Shown: piece by piece, positions 44,501-59,500 of the stretch | Numbering within the stretch: the first letter of the stretch is position 1 | Layout of the letters: each line of letters begins with the position of its first letter | NCBI RefSeq assembly: GCF_020085105.1 | Contig: NC_058046.1 | Coordinates: 25,052,675-25,116,674 of the forward strand | Direction: 5' to 3' | Length of the DNA: 64,000 nucleotides | Origin: Siniperca chuatsi | Taxonomy: Eukaryota > Chordata > Actinopteri > Centrarchiformes > Sinipercidae | Notes under the pieces: generated by a model | Told to the model about the DNA's origin: nothing | The model's input: the letters and a program-made list of their open reading frames with translations, nothing else | Databases searched by the model: none | Program-made: the position numbers and the translations under genes

Positions 44501-47500
44501 ACTCTGTTAACACCCATCAGCACAAATTTAATGCCGACAAGGCAGAACTTCCTCATTTTGGATGTTTCAAAATAAGGCACCTCTTGCTTGCTAGTGAAGC
44601 TAGTGTTACACCATAAACATTTTGTAGCTAGCAATTGTATCTTCACTTCCAATGACAAGAAAAAAGCATAGTATTTGTTGTGCTTGTATTATGGCCAAAA
44701 GGGGGGAATTTTGTTTGAACTGTAGTTCCTTATCTATATTTAAGTTAATGGTACCTAAACTGAGCAGCATCGCATGACTTCTGCTGTCTCCCAGTGCTAT
44801 TATGTCATTTTACATTACATAATCCAGTTTTGTCACCTCTGTCATTTCTCTCTTGCCCCCCAATTTCTCGCTAGCTTTTTTTTCTCTCTCAAAACTGTCT
44901 CCTTCTCTGTGTCCGCTGTCCTTTGTTTTCCCACTGTGTCCTAATTGTTCTTTTTGTCTTTTTTATGATGTTTTTCTGTGCTAGTCTAAAGCCTCTGGAT
45001 GTGGAGTTTATGAAGGCCATCCACAGCAAAGTCAACATAGTCCCAGTCATTGCCAAGGCTGACACACTGACGCTGAGGGAGAGGGATCGTCTGAAGAGGA
45101 GGGTGGGTTTGATGTCTACACGCACACGTAATTTTGAACTATAGCTGTCCTCCATTTTCTATGTCCAGTATATGCAGTCATCTTTACCCTAGATTTTATT
45201 CTTGGCACAAGGAAAAAGCTGGAATGTCTAAGCACTTGTTGTCAGGATGTTGACTTTTGAGGTGTATTATGTGTTTGTTTTTGTCCCATTTATAGTTAAC
45301 TGGTTTAGCCATTAGAAAGTGGATCATACACTAATCATAGCAAAATCACTTATCCATCCTTATTAGCAGCGTGGTGTGTCAGACATCCGTGTGTTGATGT
45401 GAGAAAGCACACGTTTACTTCCCTGTGTAATTGCAGTGATGTATCACTTTTGATGATACTGCTAGATTGTTCAAAAGTACAGGGAGGGACGACATAAGAG
45501 AGGAAACAGCAGGAGGTACATACGCAGGAAAAGACTGTTGCATATAATATAGAGGCAGCACATCTCATCCAGTCTCAACCCATCCCAGATACTTCCTGTT
45601 GGAAGTGACCCAAGTGTCTGCTTGCCTGCACGCTCCTCAGCTTCCTGCTGTCCAGAGGGGGAAGGACACAGTAGTGCAATACAACACACATACACCTCGC
45701 TGCAACGTGTTCAGCTACTAACTTCTCTCATGCAAGACGAGTTAATAGGATTTTCCTTCTTCAGTGTTATATCTCTCTTCTCCTCTCCTCTCCTCTGCTC
45801 TACTCTTCTCTCATCTCTTCTGTTTTACTCTCCTCTACTCTATTTTACTCTCCTCTCCTCTACTCTCGTCTCTGATACATCAATAATGCATCAGTATTCC
45901 TTTAGGTATTATTTGTTTGTAGCAGCAAGTAAAAAACACCTTAACGCCTTTTTTAAACAAATATAAACAAATTCCTGATTAACACTGTAGACTGCCATGC
46001 TTGTTCTGTGGTTTATGTCTGGATTCAGAATAAAGCTAAAACAATTAGTCTATCAGTTGAACGAAGGAAAATTAATTGGCAACTATTTTAAGATTTTATT
46101 ATTAACTATTTGAGTCATTTTTCAACTAAAAATGCAAATCATTCTTTGGCTTCAGCTTCTCAAATGTGAGGATTTGCTGCTTTTCTCTGTTTTATATCAT
46201 TATAAATGGAATAAATTTGGGTTTTGGACTGTTAGTCAGACAAAACAAGTAATTTGAAGACGTCACCAAGTGCTCTGGGAACAAATTTTATAGGCAAAAT
46301 GATTAATCGAGAAAGTAATTGTCAGACTAAGGGATAATGGAAAATAATCATGAGTTGCAGTCCTAGTCCGGAAAAATGTGGGCAACATGAGGCTGGGGTT
46401 GCAAATTGCTTTTTTCAGCTCAGCCCACTTCATTCTATCTTTAATTGGAAGTCAGCCTGTCTCCCCACCTGCCTGTGCATGCCCAGACCTCCCACCTGCC
46501 TCTCATTCAGGTCTCGGAGCCGGTGGTCTGGCAGGGTGTCAGCCTGACTGGAGTCCAGCTCAGCTCTGTTCTCTTCAGCAGCGAGTCTGCTTTGTTCAAG
46601 GCTTCCACAGTCGGATTGCTTGAAATTGCTGATGCAGCATCTTAGGAAGACAGGGTCACATTTTCAGGACACACACAGCGTTTCTTCCTGAATTTCCTAA
46701 GACAACAAGATTTCACATTGGCTACATTAGGACAATAAAAGAACCCACTGACTGCACTTATTCTGTATTTTCTCTCATATGCAAGTCAAAGGTGAAATTC
46801 CTGCACTGCGTTGTCCTTAAGGAACCTACCAGTTGAATTGTGCTCCGTAGAGTTGTTTTGTGTTGTGACCTTCCTCAAACCTTCTGAGTGTTCCTCTGGC
46901 ACTTAAGATGAACAAAACCATATTTCCTGCCCCACTGACCCCCGCCCCAAACTACAGAAACCCCCCCAAGATTGTTGGCTCTCTTGATTACAGTTTTGAC
47001 ATAACTCTTGTTTAATTTTGTTTTGCATTAAATTCACTGTTAGACAATATACTGTTAAAATATAGCCAATAGCAGCAGATCAGCAAATGATAAAAATGGG
47101 CTAGTGGAAATACTGTAACAGTATCACTCTGATCTGACCACTGAACTGTCCACAACGCTATCTGTCCAGCAGAGTTTGTTCACATGCTCTGCTAAGTGTT
47201 CCCTTAACAGACATTTCCCACTGTACACCAAGGTGCAATTAGCTACTGAGTTCAACAAAATGGACCAACTCACGCACATAGGCCCCCCACACACACAGAC
47301 ACACACACACATACACACACTCACTACCCAAATCCATACATTTGCTAATTCTAGCAATCAAGAAAACATGCTTATTTCTAAACTACATTTATACATAGGT
47401 CTTTTTCATACTGACACACAAAAACATTTTAATTTAGTTTAACTATCTAACGATAGTGAGTTCCTGGACAAGCCATTATTGTCAGGAAATACAGAGTTAT

Positions 47501-50500
47501 CTGCCCTGCATTTAGAAATGGCATCATGTGCCTCTAAGGAGGGCATATTATCTCCTATTTGGTCACATTTTGGGCAAACACAACTATCTAACTATCTTCA
47601 TCTCAGTTTATAAAAATAAGTATGCTGCAGTGGTGCTTCTGTGCAGTGTCAGTGTATTTCAAATGTACACAGTAGCTAAATTCCTGCTGGAGAAACCTGA
47701 GAATTTCACCATGTATATCCTTATTCCGGTTTCGGAATTTTTACATCCAAACGTGTATAAAACAAAGACAGGGAGCAATGCATGCAGCAGGATGAATCAC
47801 TTTTCATAGCTGTGCTTATTCGTCCCAAAATGATTCAGTCCAAGCTATGACTGAAACTGTTGGTCCTCCTGTTATTAAGTGAAACCATTAAATTGAACCA
47901 TTAAATAAGTAATTTTTCACAGATGAACAGCAGGCTATTTGTAAAAGTTAAACACAGGTCCTCTCCTTGCGCCATCAGTCCAAATTCTGTTATACAAATG
48001 GCAGCATCATATCACCAAACAGGTTTCTTATGACACTTATGATATTTAAATTATTCCTTTTACAAAAAACATGGGGTGACATCTGATAAATCTCTAATTT
48101 CAGGTAAATTGGGATTTCATAGAATCAGACAATAGTAGTTACTGGAAATGCGCTCTTGGATTTCCTGCCTTTACTGATTTATCACACTAATCTGGTTTCT
48201 TGTTTGTATGTAAACGCAATCATTGTAAATGGTAATGCTCATTCATCTCTGTTAAGTGTCTCTCAGGAGAACAAATATATCTGGCTTGAGTATTTGTGGG
48301 TTCGATCAGATTAGTTGAAGTGGCTCTTAGTTATACGTGCCTGATTCCTGTTGTATAGTCCAGTACAGTGTAGCGGGACACCAGGCCTTCCTTTGAGTTC
48401 AGAGCGCCAGCAGCCAAGAACCTGCCAGAAAGCCGAGTGGTGGAGGATGATTGATAACCCCCAGCGTTTCTCCCACAGTATTTATTAGTTTGTTTTTTTG
48501 CAGGGTACTTTCTCACCCCCTCCCAAGGCTTTCTCCTATTATTAGGGGGAAACAGCTTGTACAGAGCACTATAAGTTTCCTGCAACGTGTCAAGACTGTT
48601 CCACTGACAAGACACAACCTGCTGCCCTGTGCAGCTCAGGCTCACAGGCAAAGTTAACAATACTTCTGCTTGCTTCTCACCCAGTCCTTCCTCTCCTGGC
48701 TGTACCTCACTCAGCTGCCTCTTGCTTTCTTCCTCTGCCTCTTTGTGTCCTCTTTTTTTTTAATTTGCTCTAATGCCAATTTTCTTCACCGGGGTCACCG
48801 TGGTCTCTAGCTCATAAGTTGCCCCGAGGAGGGCATATTGAGGGACTGATCCTCTCAGTCTGGGTCCTTACAGTCATATCCTGTATAGGGCTTTAGTCTC
48901 AAACTGCTTTACTGGTTGTTCTGTTTGAACATAGAGGATGATGCACAGCTGGTTTAGACTGGAATCCTGATGGAAGCAAAAAAGTAAAGATGTCTAGAGT
49001 TCTTTTTACATGTGTCTGTTTTTCCCCCCTACATGATTCTATAGCTAGAGCAATTAATCGATTAGTAAATTGACAGAAAATTAAACTGCAATCGCATTTA
49101 AGTCATTTTTTGTAGCAAAAATGCTCAAGATTATCTAGTTCCACCTTGTCAGTTGTGAAAATTTGCTGCTATTCTTGTCTTATGTGATAGTAAACTGAAT
49201 ATCTTTGGGTTTCAGACAGGTAATCCGAAATAAGAAGCAAAATTTAAAGATAAAACATTAAGCTTTAGGAAACTGTGACAGCCATTTTTCATTATTTTCT
49301 GAAATTTTATAGACCAAACAGTTAATTGAGACAATAATCAGCAGATTAAAAATAAAAATAACATGAATTTACTTGATTTCCAAGGGTGAAAATTTGTCCA
49401 AATATTAGTATAAAATTCAAGACATGCGGGTCAACAGTGTGCAACTGGTTTCTGTTCAAATCAGTACAGTAGAGATTAGAAATCCTCTGAGGGTTTCATC
49501 TTTTTTTGTTTTACATCTCACGTTAACCTCATCATAATGCAGTTTAAACCAAAGGCTGTTGTGTCTTGAGGCTTGGTGCATTCAGGTGCTGGAAGGAAGT
49601 TCAGACATCTGAGAAGTCATCTGCCAATCACCAAAACCTTTTAAATGCGAGAAGGTAAATTGACATTTCACAGCCTTCTCGATTTGATTTTATCATAGCT
49701 CTTTTGGTTTGGCTGAAACTCAGCTTTTGGACGTGAGATTTCCACCAGAACACAGCAAGCTTAAAAGACTAAAACTAATATCAGGTTTACACAAATTTGA
49801 CAAAATAGTGAGCATGCTGTTCACGCTGATGGAATACTTAAATACAAATTTCAAGTCTCTGTACGTTAATTTTCATACTTTGATGAAATGCACCAAAACC
49901 AAACACCTCCTTGAAGGTGGTAAAAGCATATTTGAACAACATAAAATCCCACAGTGTTTTTGAAAATGGTCAGAAGTAATGTAAAGTGTATAAAACTTGT
50001 AAAAATTTACAAAAACACTGGTATGTTTGCCTTTCTGATAAGCTAAGCTGTAAGAAAGTTGAATTTAACCCTTTTAATAATGATGAAAGGTTAGCAGAAG
50101 CCAACCAGATGAATTTTTGCCTGGCCTCAATCCCATCTATGTGACATCTTTTTTTTTTCCCCTTTTGTGTGAAGACTAAAGGCTGTCCTCGTAAGCCAGA
50201 GGTCAGCAATAGCTAGAGAACCCAGCTCCTCCTCTGTTCTCTCACAAGGCAGCAGGCAGCAGACAATAGTTCAGCCCTTTTTCCTCCCTCCACTCCCTCC
50301 TGTTGTCCTCCCTTCTGTGCCTTCTCCCCACATCTCTTGTCACTTCCCTCATCTTCTCTCCTTTTTTTCTCTCAGCCAGCCTCTTGTCCCTTCCTGTCCA
50401 TCTCAGCTCACCGTCTCCCTCCCTCATATTTGTCCCCTCGTCTGCCATATTTCACCCCCGGTCGAGGCACTGTCACAGTTTTCCCCTCATTGTCTGACTT

Positions 50501-53500
50501 GCTGTTGTGTTCCCCAGCCACTCCACCACACTCCCGCTGTGTGAACCAGCTCTACAGCCCCTCTGGGACACATTATCTGTGCCGGACTGCTTGCACCGGC
50601 CAGTATTGTCACCAGGTTTTCTTAAATGGCAATAACAGAAAGTGCAGCAGTTTTAACACAGAGGGTAAACTTCAGCAGTCAGATCGGTTGAACTAGAAAA
50701 GGAAATTATGAAGCAGGCACAGGCAACTGATTAATGATGTGAAAAATGGAGTTGAACATCAAACTCACTGCTCCTGTGTGTTTGTGTGTGCGTAAGTGTA
50801 TGAGCCCCTGGTCAGCTTGTGCTTGGTTCTTTTCCTGCCAGTGTTTCAAACACGCGGACATATTTATTTTCTGCCCTCCAGCAGTCATTGTGCCAGAGCA
50901 TGCTTGACGTCTCTGTAGATTTTAAAACAATAAATATGCGTTTTTCCTCATGGAGCGAGCAGCTCTATTACACACAGTCATCTGTTCTCAAGTGAAGAAA
51001 GTACAATCCAGCTATAGTGTGAAAACAGCAGGTTTCCTTGTTTGAGGGCCAACCTGAAAAGATGGTTTCCGGACTTTGCCATGCTCCTAATGAGTCACTT
51101 GTTACTGTAGAGTTTGCCGTTGAGACCCTTTTGATTACCAGACCAAGTCTCAAAAACTGAAGTGTGGTTGAAATCCTAAACTCACTCTGTCCCCTTCTAA
51201 ATCTCACTTAGATACAAGATTACATGAAAAGCCTGATTGTTCCTCCCCATGCTCTTTGATCAGAGGGAAAGGTGGGTGGTCTTAACTGTACTAGTACTTA
51301 GCCCAGACAATAGGGCGGGTGGGTGCATGCGTGCGTGCGTTTGAGTGTGTTGATCACCCTAACTCATATGATGCCTTCACGTTGCCATGGTTGTGGTGAC
51401 TTCCTCTGTACTTTCCATCAGTACCTCCCGTTAGAACAAATCCAGCTGTTCTGGTCCGGTCTGCTCCAGTCTGGATGTCCACCCAGTCTCAGACTGTGAC
51501 TGAATATATCTGGAATGTGTTTCTGTGCATGCTTTCAAGTGTCTTTAATCCTGTGAACAGAAAGGTATTGTTTTCCCAGTGCTGCTACGTGTCAGAGTCT
51601 TTGCTGTATGGGTACTTTTAGAAGGAGATGATATTTGAACAGTCAGAGGGATTTGCTCTGCAGATGGTCTGAAGGTCATCCTCCATCTCTGGTGATCCAC
51701 TGGCCTCCTGGAGCTACAGAGCTCCACACATGTAACGCATAAACTTTTTTTCCTACTGCTGACTCCAGATTATACCAGTTCACAAAGTGAGGCAACAGTT
51801 TGCTATGCATATGTGAAAGTGTGTGTGTGTGTGTTTGTGTAGGAAGCTGGTATGAGGTCTAAATCCCTCCGACCCCCCTTGATCAGGTATTGTTGGGGCT
51901 CCTCACCCCCTCAGACTCCCTGCAGGCAGGAGAGAGCCGGCTAGTTGAAAAGCGTTTCCTGGCAATAGAGAAGGATTTGTTCTTGTGTGTCTTAAGGTTG
52001 GCAAACTAAGTTTGGGAACTAAAGAATTGTAGTAGGAATCAGCTTTTTGTTCATGCTGCCAGGCCTCTGTAGTTTGTCTTGTAATCGAAGTATGTAATAT
52101 GTGTTGTCTGAAATATTCATTACTTCATTCAGTGTAAATATTTACATTTGATGGCAGATTTACTTAGGATCTACATTGATGCCTCATGTGAGAGACTGAA
52201 GATGGTGGAGCAACCTTCCTCTTCAATTTATAGACATAACGCAGTCTGCAGTCTGAAACTTCAAAGGCTTTCTACCATTCTACACTTACATTTATAACTG
52301 GAGATGCCGGTACTCATCACAGTATTTTGTTCTTTTTTTAAAAAGTGGTTTGGCCATTTATTTTATATGGGAAGAGATCATATTTTTGCTTGTCCAGAAC
52401 TCGTATTTTACATAGCTTATTGGCTGGACAGAATTAATCAGACCCAGTGGTGCTTCATTTTTCAGAGTGAAGCTTGATGCTTCAGCTGCAGTAGGACAGT
52501 TCTCCTGATGTCACTTAAAATGTCAGCAGCAAATATGAAGCTCAGTTTTTTAGCATATGGATTTTTACAGTCTGCTTTTAAAGAAACAGTTTTTATGTAA
52601 ATTATTTTCGTACTTGCTTTCACTCTGTTCCAAAATAATATCAAACCAAATTTCTGAGATGGAAACGTCAAAGTAATCAGTTTCTCCTAGAATATTTGTT
52701 TAAGCCACTCAGACGTACTTGAGGTATCTCGTCTTGTGATAAATTTAGTTAGTGTATGATGGCCTAAATAGTAGCCACACTTAATGGTGTTTGTTTTGTG
52801 AAATAGTGCCTCTACTCGTTTAACTAGGAGATAAATGTTTTATTTCATAAAAGTATACATTTTTATGATTTTAGCTGGGGTGGTCTTTGTTTCAGGTGAG
52901 GTGGCCCACCTCCACTTTAAATCACTGTAGAAATCCTGGTAATAGAGTACGTGGAGGTGTGTGTGTCTAGTTTGTTTGTGAAGCATGATTGTATACAGCA
53001 ATTAGGAAATGTGAAGCAATTAGGCAAAAATGTAAACAAGGAAATGGGCATAACACCATGCACATTGGAACAATGTTGTATTTCTGAAGATAATGAAATA
53101 AAACCTGCTTCTCCACATGCTACTTGGGGTACTTGAACCCCTTTAATGCAAAACTCTCTCACCTTCTTGTAACTTTTTATTACTTTTGAATACTGCCGGC
53201 TGACCGCTGTGATTACATATCACCTCAGGTTAGCTCTTTCCTCTGAAGAACAGATATTTCTGTGTAAAGGAAATGGATTTAAAAGGTGCAAAGTAAGCAG
53301 TTGTTTTATTCACCGATATGTAGACTCACAGTTGGGCCTACAGGAATCTCATAAGGGACAGAGAGCACTCAGCAAAACGGATTTAACACTTACCATGGCC
53401 AGGATTTTCCTTTAATAAACTCTACAGTCTTGGAAAAAGAGGGCCCCTGTCTTTCAGGGTGTTTTCTCAGTATGAAACAAGGTTTAAAACGACTGAAAGC

Positions 53501-56500
53501 TGATCAGATATACTACTTTTAATGGCAATGATGCACCGTTTCATTCCCATGGCCACTCTGCAGAACCTGGCAGGCAGCTGTGAGGTTACATAAATGTTAT
53601 GTAAAAGTGCTGGTGGTCTGGTCTCTCTGAGTTCCTGATCCCTGCTCTTCTCAGTCAGGGTTGATTAGTGTTGAGATGCAGTTTGATTGTTTTGTTTTGT
53701 GGATTTTTTTTTTCTCTCTCTCTCTACATTGTTGATTTCCTAAGAATTCTCTGGTACAAGTTTCTACTTCCAAGTATTGTTCCCTGTTAGAGTTTAAGTT
53801 TAATAGATACAAACACCATGCCAGGCCTGAGGAGGCTCTACTCTGTCCACAAAAATCACTAGATAACTGTATAATTGCGAGTGTGTGCTTGTGCATGCGG
53901 TTACCTGTTGATTGCCAGGACTGCAGTGTTCACCACAATCCCCTCTTTTGTGTCTTTGCTCTTTTCATCTGCAGCTATTTGTTTTCTTCCAGTGTTGTTT
54001 GTCCCGGATTCATTTCTCGTTGCTTAGCAGGTGTTTGAGTCATTCATATTTTTGTGGGTTTGCTTGTGAGAATGAACAAATCATGAAAATATTATTTCCT
54101 CGTCAGGCTGACGTAATGAAACGCTTGATCCCTGTAATGATGGGTTTGCACCCTGTTTCATTATGATTGGAGGTTTGGGTTATACCTGCTGTGCAACTGC
54201 AGAAAAACTCCTTAGCCATTTCTCCCACAACTTCACTCTGCATAATTATATCTATGTATAGACCTGCGGGTATGCTATATTTGGGCTAAACATAACCGCT
54301 ACAGTATATAATACTGCTATTCCTAGAACTGTATGATCCTGACTTTACACTGGAAATACATGTCTGGCATGATTCACCTGCAATTTGTCTCATTTCTAAC
54401 CCATTTTCTTACTGGACAGCATCAGCCTCCACCCTCACACTTATCATAACTGCCTGACATGACGGAGTATTTCCATAAACAATACTTCACATTCAACGAT
54501 GTGAGCCAGAAACATAAGGCGATAAATCTTTAGCTTCCTTTTCTAATTAATACAGAGGCAGAGTCTTGTGTGGCATTGTTTGTCCACTGCCCTGACAGCA
54601 TTGAGTGGACCTGCACGGCCAACCATAACAGCACATGGAGGGGTGGGCGTGGGGGGTGTATTATAGCTGGACAGGATGGTCATAAAATCAAAATGGCTCC
54701 CACTGCCAACATCTCTGTGCCAACGAAAATACACAACTTTGAGGAGGAGGAGGAGGAGGAGGGACTGTTGTAACATTAGTGATTAAGGCCTACATTGTGT
54801 ACAGTAAATCAGCAGGAGACAACAGGGATTTGAAGCAGGCAGTGATTTTGACATCTGCTGATCCCTGAGAGGTCTTGATTATAGGTGTCAGGCTGTACTA
54901 AGCACATGTTATGGAACAGAATAATTCAGGTAAACAGCCATTTTGCAGCTTTTGGCTTAGTAAGGTCTGGAAACAGATGATGGCATACAACAGACTCATG
55001 TTTGTGCAATGACCAGATATTGTTTCCAGATATTTAATAGTAGTTTGCATTCATAAAATATGTTACACTGTCTTTGTTGGTTGTTCATTTAACTGTGAGG
55101 CAAATTAGTTTTAGATTTTTCCTGTTTTCTTGCATTTTTTTCTGAACTTGTCTCTTATCTACTTGTGTGACTGAATTTGTTGTTTGTTTCATTTTTTCCT
55201 GCCATTGTGTCATGTGTTTTTTTTTTCTTCCCCATCGAGTTTCCCAAAATTATTTACACCAGAATGATGTTTATCCAGCCTCCATGTTCGACGGATCTGT
55301 AAATCATGTGTGTTTGAGAAACTGAAGGGAAAAGAGGCTCTTGTCCTGTGTCACGCTCCCCTCTGAGTCCTGCAAAGCCTGTTTGTTTTTAGATCTGCCC
55401 CACAACAATACCCGACCCTCCCCGCACATACACTATCTCGCACACACTGCGCACAGAGCTCACTGAGAAAACAAGCGACAGCCATAACAACGGCTCAAAC
55501 AGGAGCTGCTCTCTGTAGGAAAACCTGTGCTCACTTCCCAGGCTCCTGGCTGGGACCACTGTCCTATTATACACTACAGTACATGAAAGTCCCCAAAAAG
55601 TCAGGAAAACAACACTTGACATTTTTTGGCTCCATTACATAAGACTACATTGTGGAATTTAAAATTCAACAAAGAAAAATGCTGCTTTGATGTTTAGAAT
55701 AATAAATATTGACATCTGTCCCTGAGGTAGCGGGGAAGAAAGCCCCTTTGTTTTAACTTGTTTCTTCACCGGTCGGCCTGTGACTAAAGGAGGGTGAGAA
55801 CTTTGTTTCAGACTATTTCAGAACTTAAACACACACAGACCGTTATTATTTTTCACCTGTCTACCCTTTCTGTCTCACCCCTCTTTTCCTCCATGGGGGG
55901 CTTTAATTAAATGTGTTGCTGCAACAACAGGTACTCACAGCCTCCTATTAGTCTATAGAGCTCTCATACTTTCTGTTTATGGGTCAGAGCGGCAGCTGTT
56001 ATTTTGTCCATATGACTCACAGTTTACAGTGAATGCACACATGTTGTCAGAGTTTAATTGAAGATAAGATAAACAACACGTACAGTACAAGTGAGAGTAC
56101 AAGAACAGATGTATAGTAAGGACATGTAACTTTAACGTTTTACAAATGGAGCAATTTTTATTAAAATATATTTTGAAGGAAAAGGGTCCTTAGTGGTAAT
56201 GTCCGTGAGGATGTTTTACTGTTTTTAAATGAAGTGGCTTTCTAGTTAATTGGTTTCTGGACTGTTTGAGTACAGATTGATTATAAAAAGTCAAGCTGAT
56301 CCTCTGGTAGTGTCTGAAGTGACACCTCCGCAGGGTTCAAGAGCTGAGTTTTCCCAGCACAGTGGGACATGTCAGGAGGTCACAATGAGGGTACGACCCC
56401 GCCGTCTCACTTTGTGTTTCTCTTGTGTTTCCACCTCTCAGATCCTGGACGAGATCGCAGAGCACGGGATCAAAATTTATCAGCTACCTGACGCCGACTC

Positions 56501-59500
56501 TGACGAGGACGAGGAGTTCAAGGAGCAGACCAGAGTCCTGAAGGTGAGAGGGGGGGAGACACATCTGTTGTCAACTGTTACAAAACTACGTCAGACGCTT
56601 CCTTCTGCTGGTTTAGTGACAGATACCATTATCTTCCTATTCATCCTTGCTTCCCTTCACCTCATCCCCCTCCTCTCTGATACCTTTATTTTCCATATCC
56701 CTTCCTCTGACATTGTTTCTCTCTGTGGATCCACTGACTTTTATCATCCTTTCCCAGGCCAGCATTCCCTTTGCTGTGATTGGCTCCAACCAGCTGATTG
56801 AGGTGAAGGGGAAGAAGATCCGTGGTCGTCTCTACCCCTGGGGAGTTGTTGAAGTGGAGAACCCTGAGCACAATGACTTCCTCAAACTACGCACCATGCT
56901 TGTGTGAGTCTCCCTGGCAATAAAACTGCTTAAGTAATAGGATTTTCGGGAAGCAAAGCATTTTAAAACCTTAACAGAACTTCTTTCTCATTAAGCTGGT
57001 TGTAAAAGTCCACTAGAGAAAACGTTTACAAAGCTCTACTGCCTCCCAGTGTGTGAAGAAAGCATTGTGTGTCTGTCTGTTTGTCACAGGACCCACATGC
57101 AAGACCTCCAGGAGGTAACTCAGGATCTGCATTATGAGAACTTCCGCTCAGAGAGGCTGAAGACAGCGGGCAGGTGAGACATTGATTTATATCACTTAAA
57201 CAGCAGATGAGCTGCTCAGTTTCAAGCAAGGTTTTCTTAACTAAATGTGCTTTGTTTTTCTGCAGGGCTGTGGATGAGGATGTGGTGGATAAGGACCAGA
57301 TCCTGCTACAGAAAGAGGCTGAGGTAAGAACACACACACTGCTGCAAACAAACTCTTTTTTTGTCGTCTCACTTTGTGCTGTCGTGGTTGATCCAATAAC
57401 AAGTGGATAGACGTAAATACAGATGTGCAGGCTCCAAAAACAGATAAAAGGATAGGTTCGTATTTTTTCACGTTCATATTAATATAATACTCATATGCCA
57501 TATGCACATTAGAAGAGTCATTGGTCGCTGTAATCATTACTGTGTTCCCTTCCTAACGCAACTCTTCTGTGAGAAATAGGGGACAAAATCTACAGTCTTT
57601 TTGTCATTCTGTGCAAGAAAAGTTAAGTTGTAGCAAATATGAAGCTTCAGCAGTTCGAGTTAGTCTTTTTAGTAAAAATTTTTTCCCCCTGTTTAAAGCA
57701 GCACTTAAAGGACCATATCTGTGCTTTTTCGGCCCAGGAAATTTGTGTGCTTACAACTCACATCGATTCATCTTCAGAGATGTTTTTCTTATCAAAGCTA
57801 TGTAGTCTTTTCTCTTTCCTCTGGTCTTATGTGTATATATCTCTACATATCTATCTATGGAACTACACAGAATAAATGTAGATCTCTGCCAAGGAAATTA
57901 GTTCCAGGATAAAAGATTGTTTTATGAGCGAAATCATAATTACCGTGACTTATAAATGCGGATGTTTGTTTTGGTGGGCGACGCACTGAATTTTAGGTGG
58001 GTGTATCACCTGAACATTTCATTTTGAAAACGTCAACAATTCGGCAAAATGTTTCAAATGGTGAAATACGGCTGCATGGTTTGGGAAATGACTCACACGG
58101 ATGGAAGGTGTAATCAGATAGTAGTTATTTGGCTTAAACATGCAAAACCACTGGTATGGTCCTTTAAACCCCTGTTTAATGAACTGTATCTGTCTATTAT
58201 CATGTCAAATGTATCCACTTGATTTGGCTAACGCAGACTGCTGAAGCCTCATATTAGCTTCAACTAAGTATTCTTTCATTGTACATATGGGCATGTGAGT
58301 ATTGTATTAAGACAAACTTGAAAAAAATCCAAATCTATCCTTTAAAAACACACGAAGATCTGATCACTCAAACCACAGTAGCCCATGTGCTCGGAGTACT
58401 GGATGTAGTGAAGCAATAATTGTATACTCACCCTGACTGTGTAGAAAAACAGCCATGTCATCATCATCTACATATGGCATTATAGGTCAAGGTCGAACCA
58501 GGAAACCTATCAATTCTTCAGTGTGACTATATTTTAGAAAGAGAAAAAAGTCTTATTTATTTCACCCCATTATCTTCCCTGTGCATTGTTAACCTTTTGG
58601 GCCATGGAGCCTGCACGTCACCAGGCAATAACTTGTTTCCTGATTGCTCTTGATTGGCCTGTTTGTGTTGCTGTTGCAGTGCACTGTAGTGAGCGGGCGG
58701 GGTGCAATCAGAGGTGTTTGTAAACAATGTGCCCAGGCAGGATATGCCATCACTTCCTGCCTGGATGTCCTGGCTCAGTTTTATGGTGGGAATAACCTCA
58801 GTAATGTCAGGAGCCCAAAACACAATACTGGAGAGACAGTGGTCTGTCACGTTTGTTTACGTGTTGTCAGGGTTTTGGGTCGGAGGAAAGATTACAGTAA
58901 CTGATGTTACTGTAATCATGGAAATGTAACACTTTATGTTACAAGTCCCTAGTTTCCTAATACTCAGGAAGGAGTTGATATGTAACAGTTATTTTTTAGA
59001 AAGGTTCCTGGAAAGTGTTATGTAATTTTGTACTTATTATAGGGAAAATGGAGACAGTGTTCAACTGTTACACTTCCAATGAATTAATTCAAATTAATTG
59101 GTAGTGTCAGTGCACAGCTCAGCTGTCAAATTTGTCTTCCTGTGTAGATGTAAATTACAGGCAAACATACAATTCTAAATATTTAGAATAAAGTTTCCAA
59201 TGAAAAATAAACATTCACGTAAGTTTAAATTGATCCCTGTCAATTTTTGTAGCCGTTGATTTCCAGTTTTTTTTCACTAAACCTCTAAAATCTTTAACTG
59301 CTTAATATCATGGCTTTTTCTTAAAAACTGTTTATTGAGGTGGTACTTACTATATATACTGTCTCAGAACAATGTTTGTTTTCCTTTTTAGTGCCAAATT
59401 ACAGTTCTTACCAGGCAACATTTTAGGCAATTATTAAGAAATTACAGGAACCTTAAATTAAAACGTTACCCATGATTACATATTAAATCTATGTTGAAGT

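Larger units (their letters stand above)
45103..56441. other. septin2 intron 7 (11.3 kb)
   Basis: Holds dispersed repeats (46036-46368, 49043-49348), pyrimidine-rich tracts (45770-45872, 50280-50460), (CA)n at 47289-47322 and (GAG)n at 54741-54762. Short open frames on both strands show no domain. I see no nested gene. Confidence 0.6.

Noticed and set aside
45622..45966. 114-codon open frame rich in Ser and Leu
   Set aside because: It is made by the polypyrimidine tract (TCT and CTC codons).
56250..56801. 183-codon open frame around septin2 exon 7/8 as a separate gene
   Set aside because: It simply reads through the real exon 56442-56543 into flanking intron.
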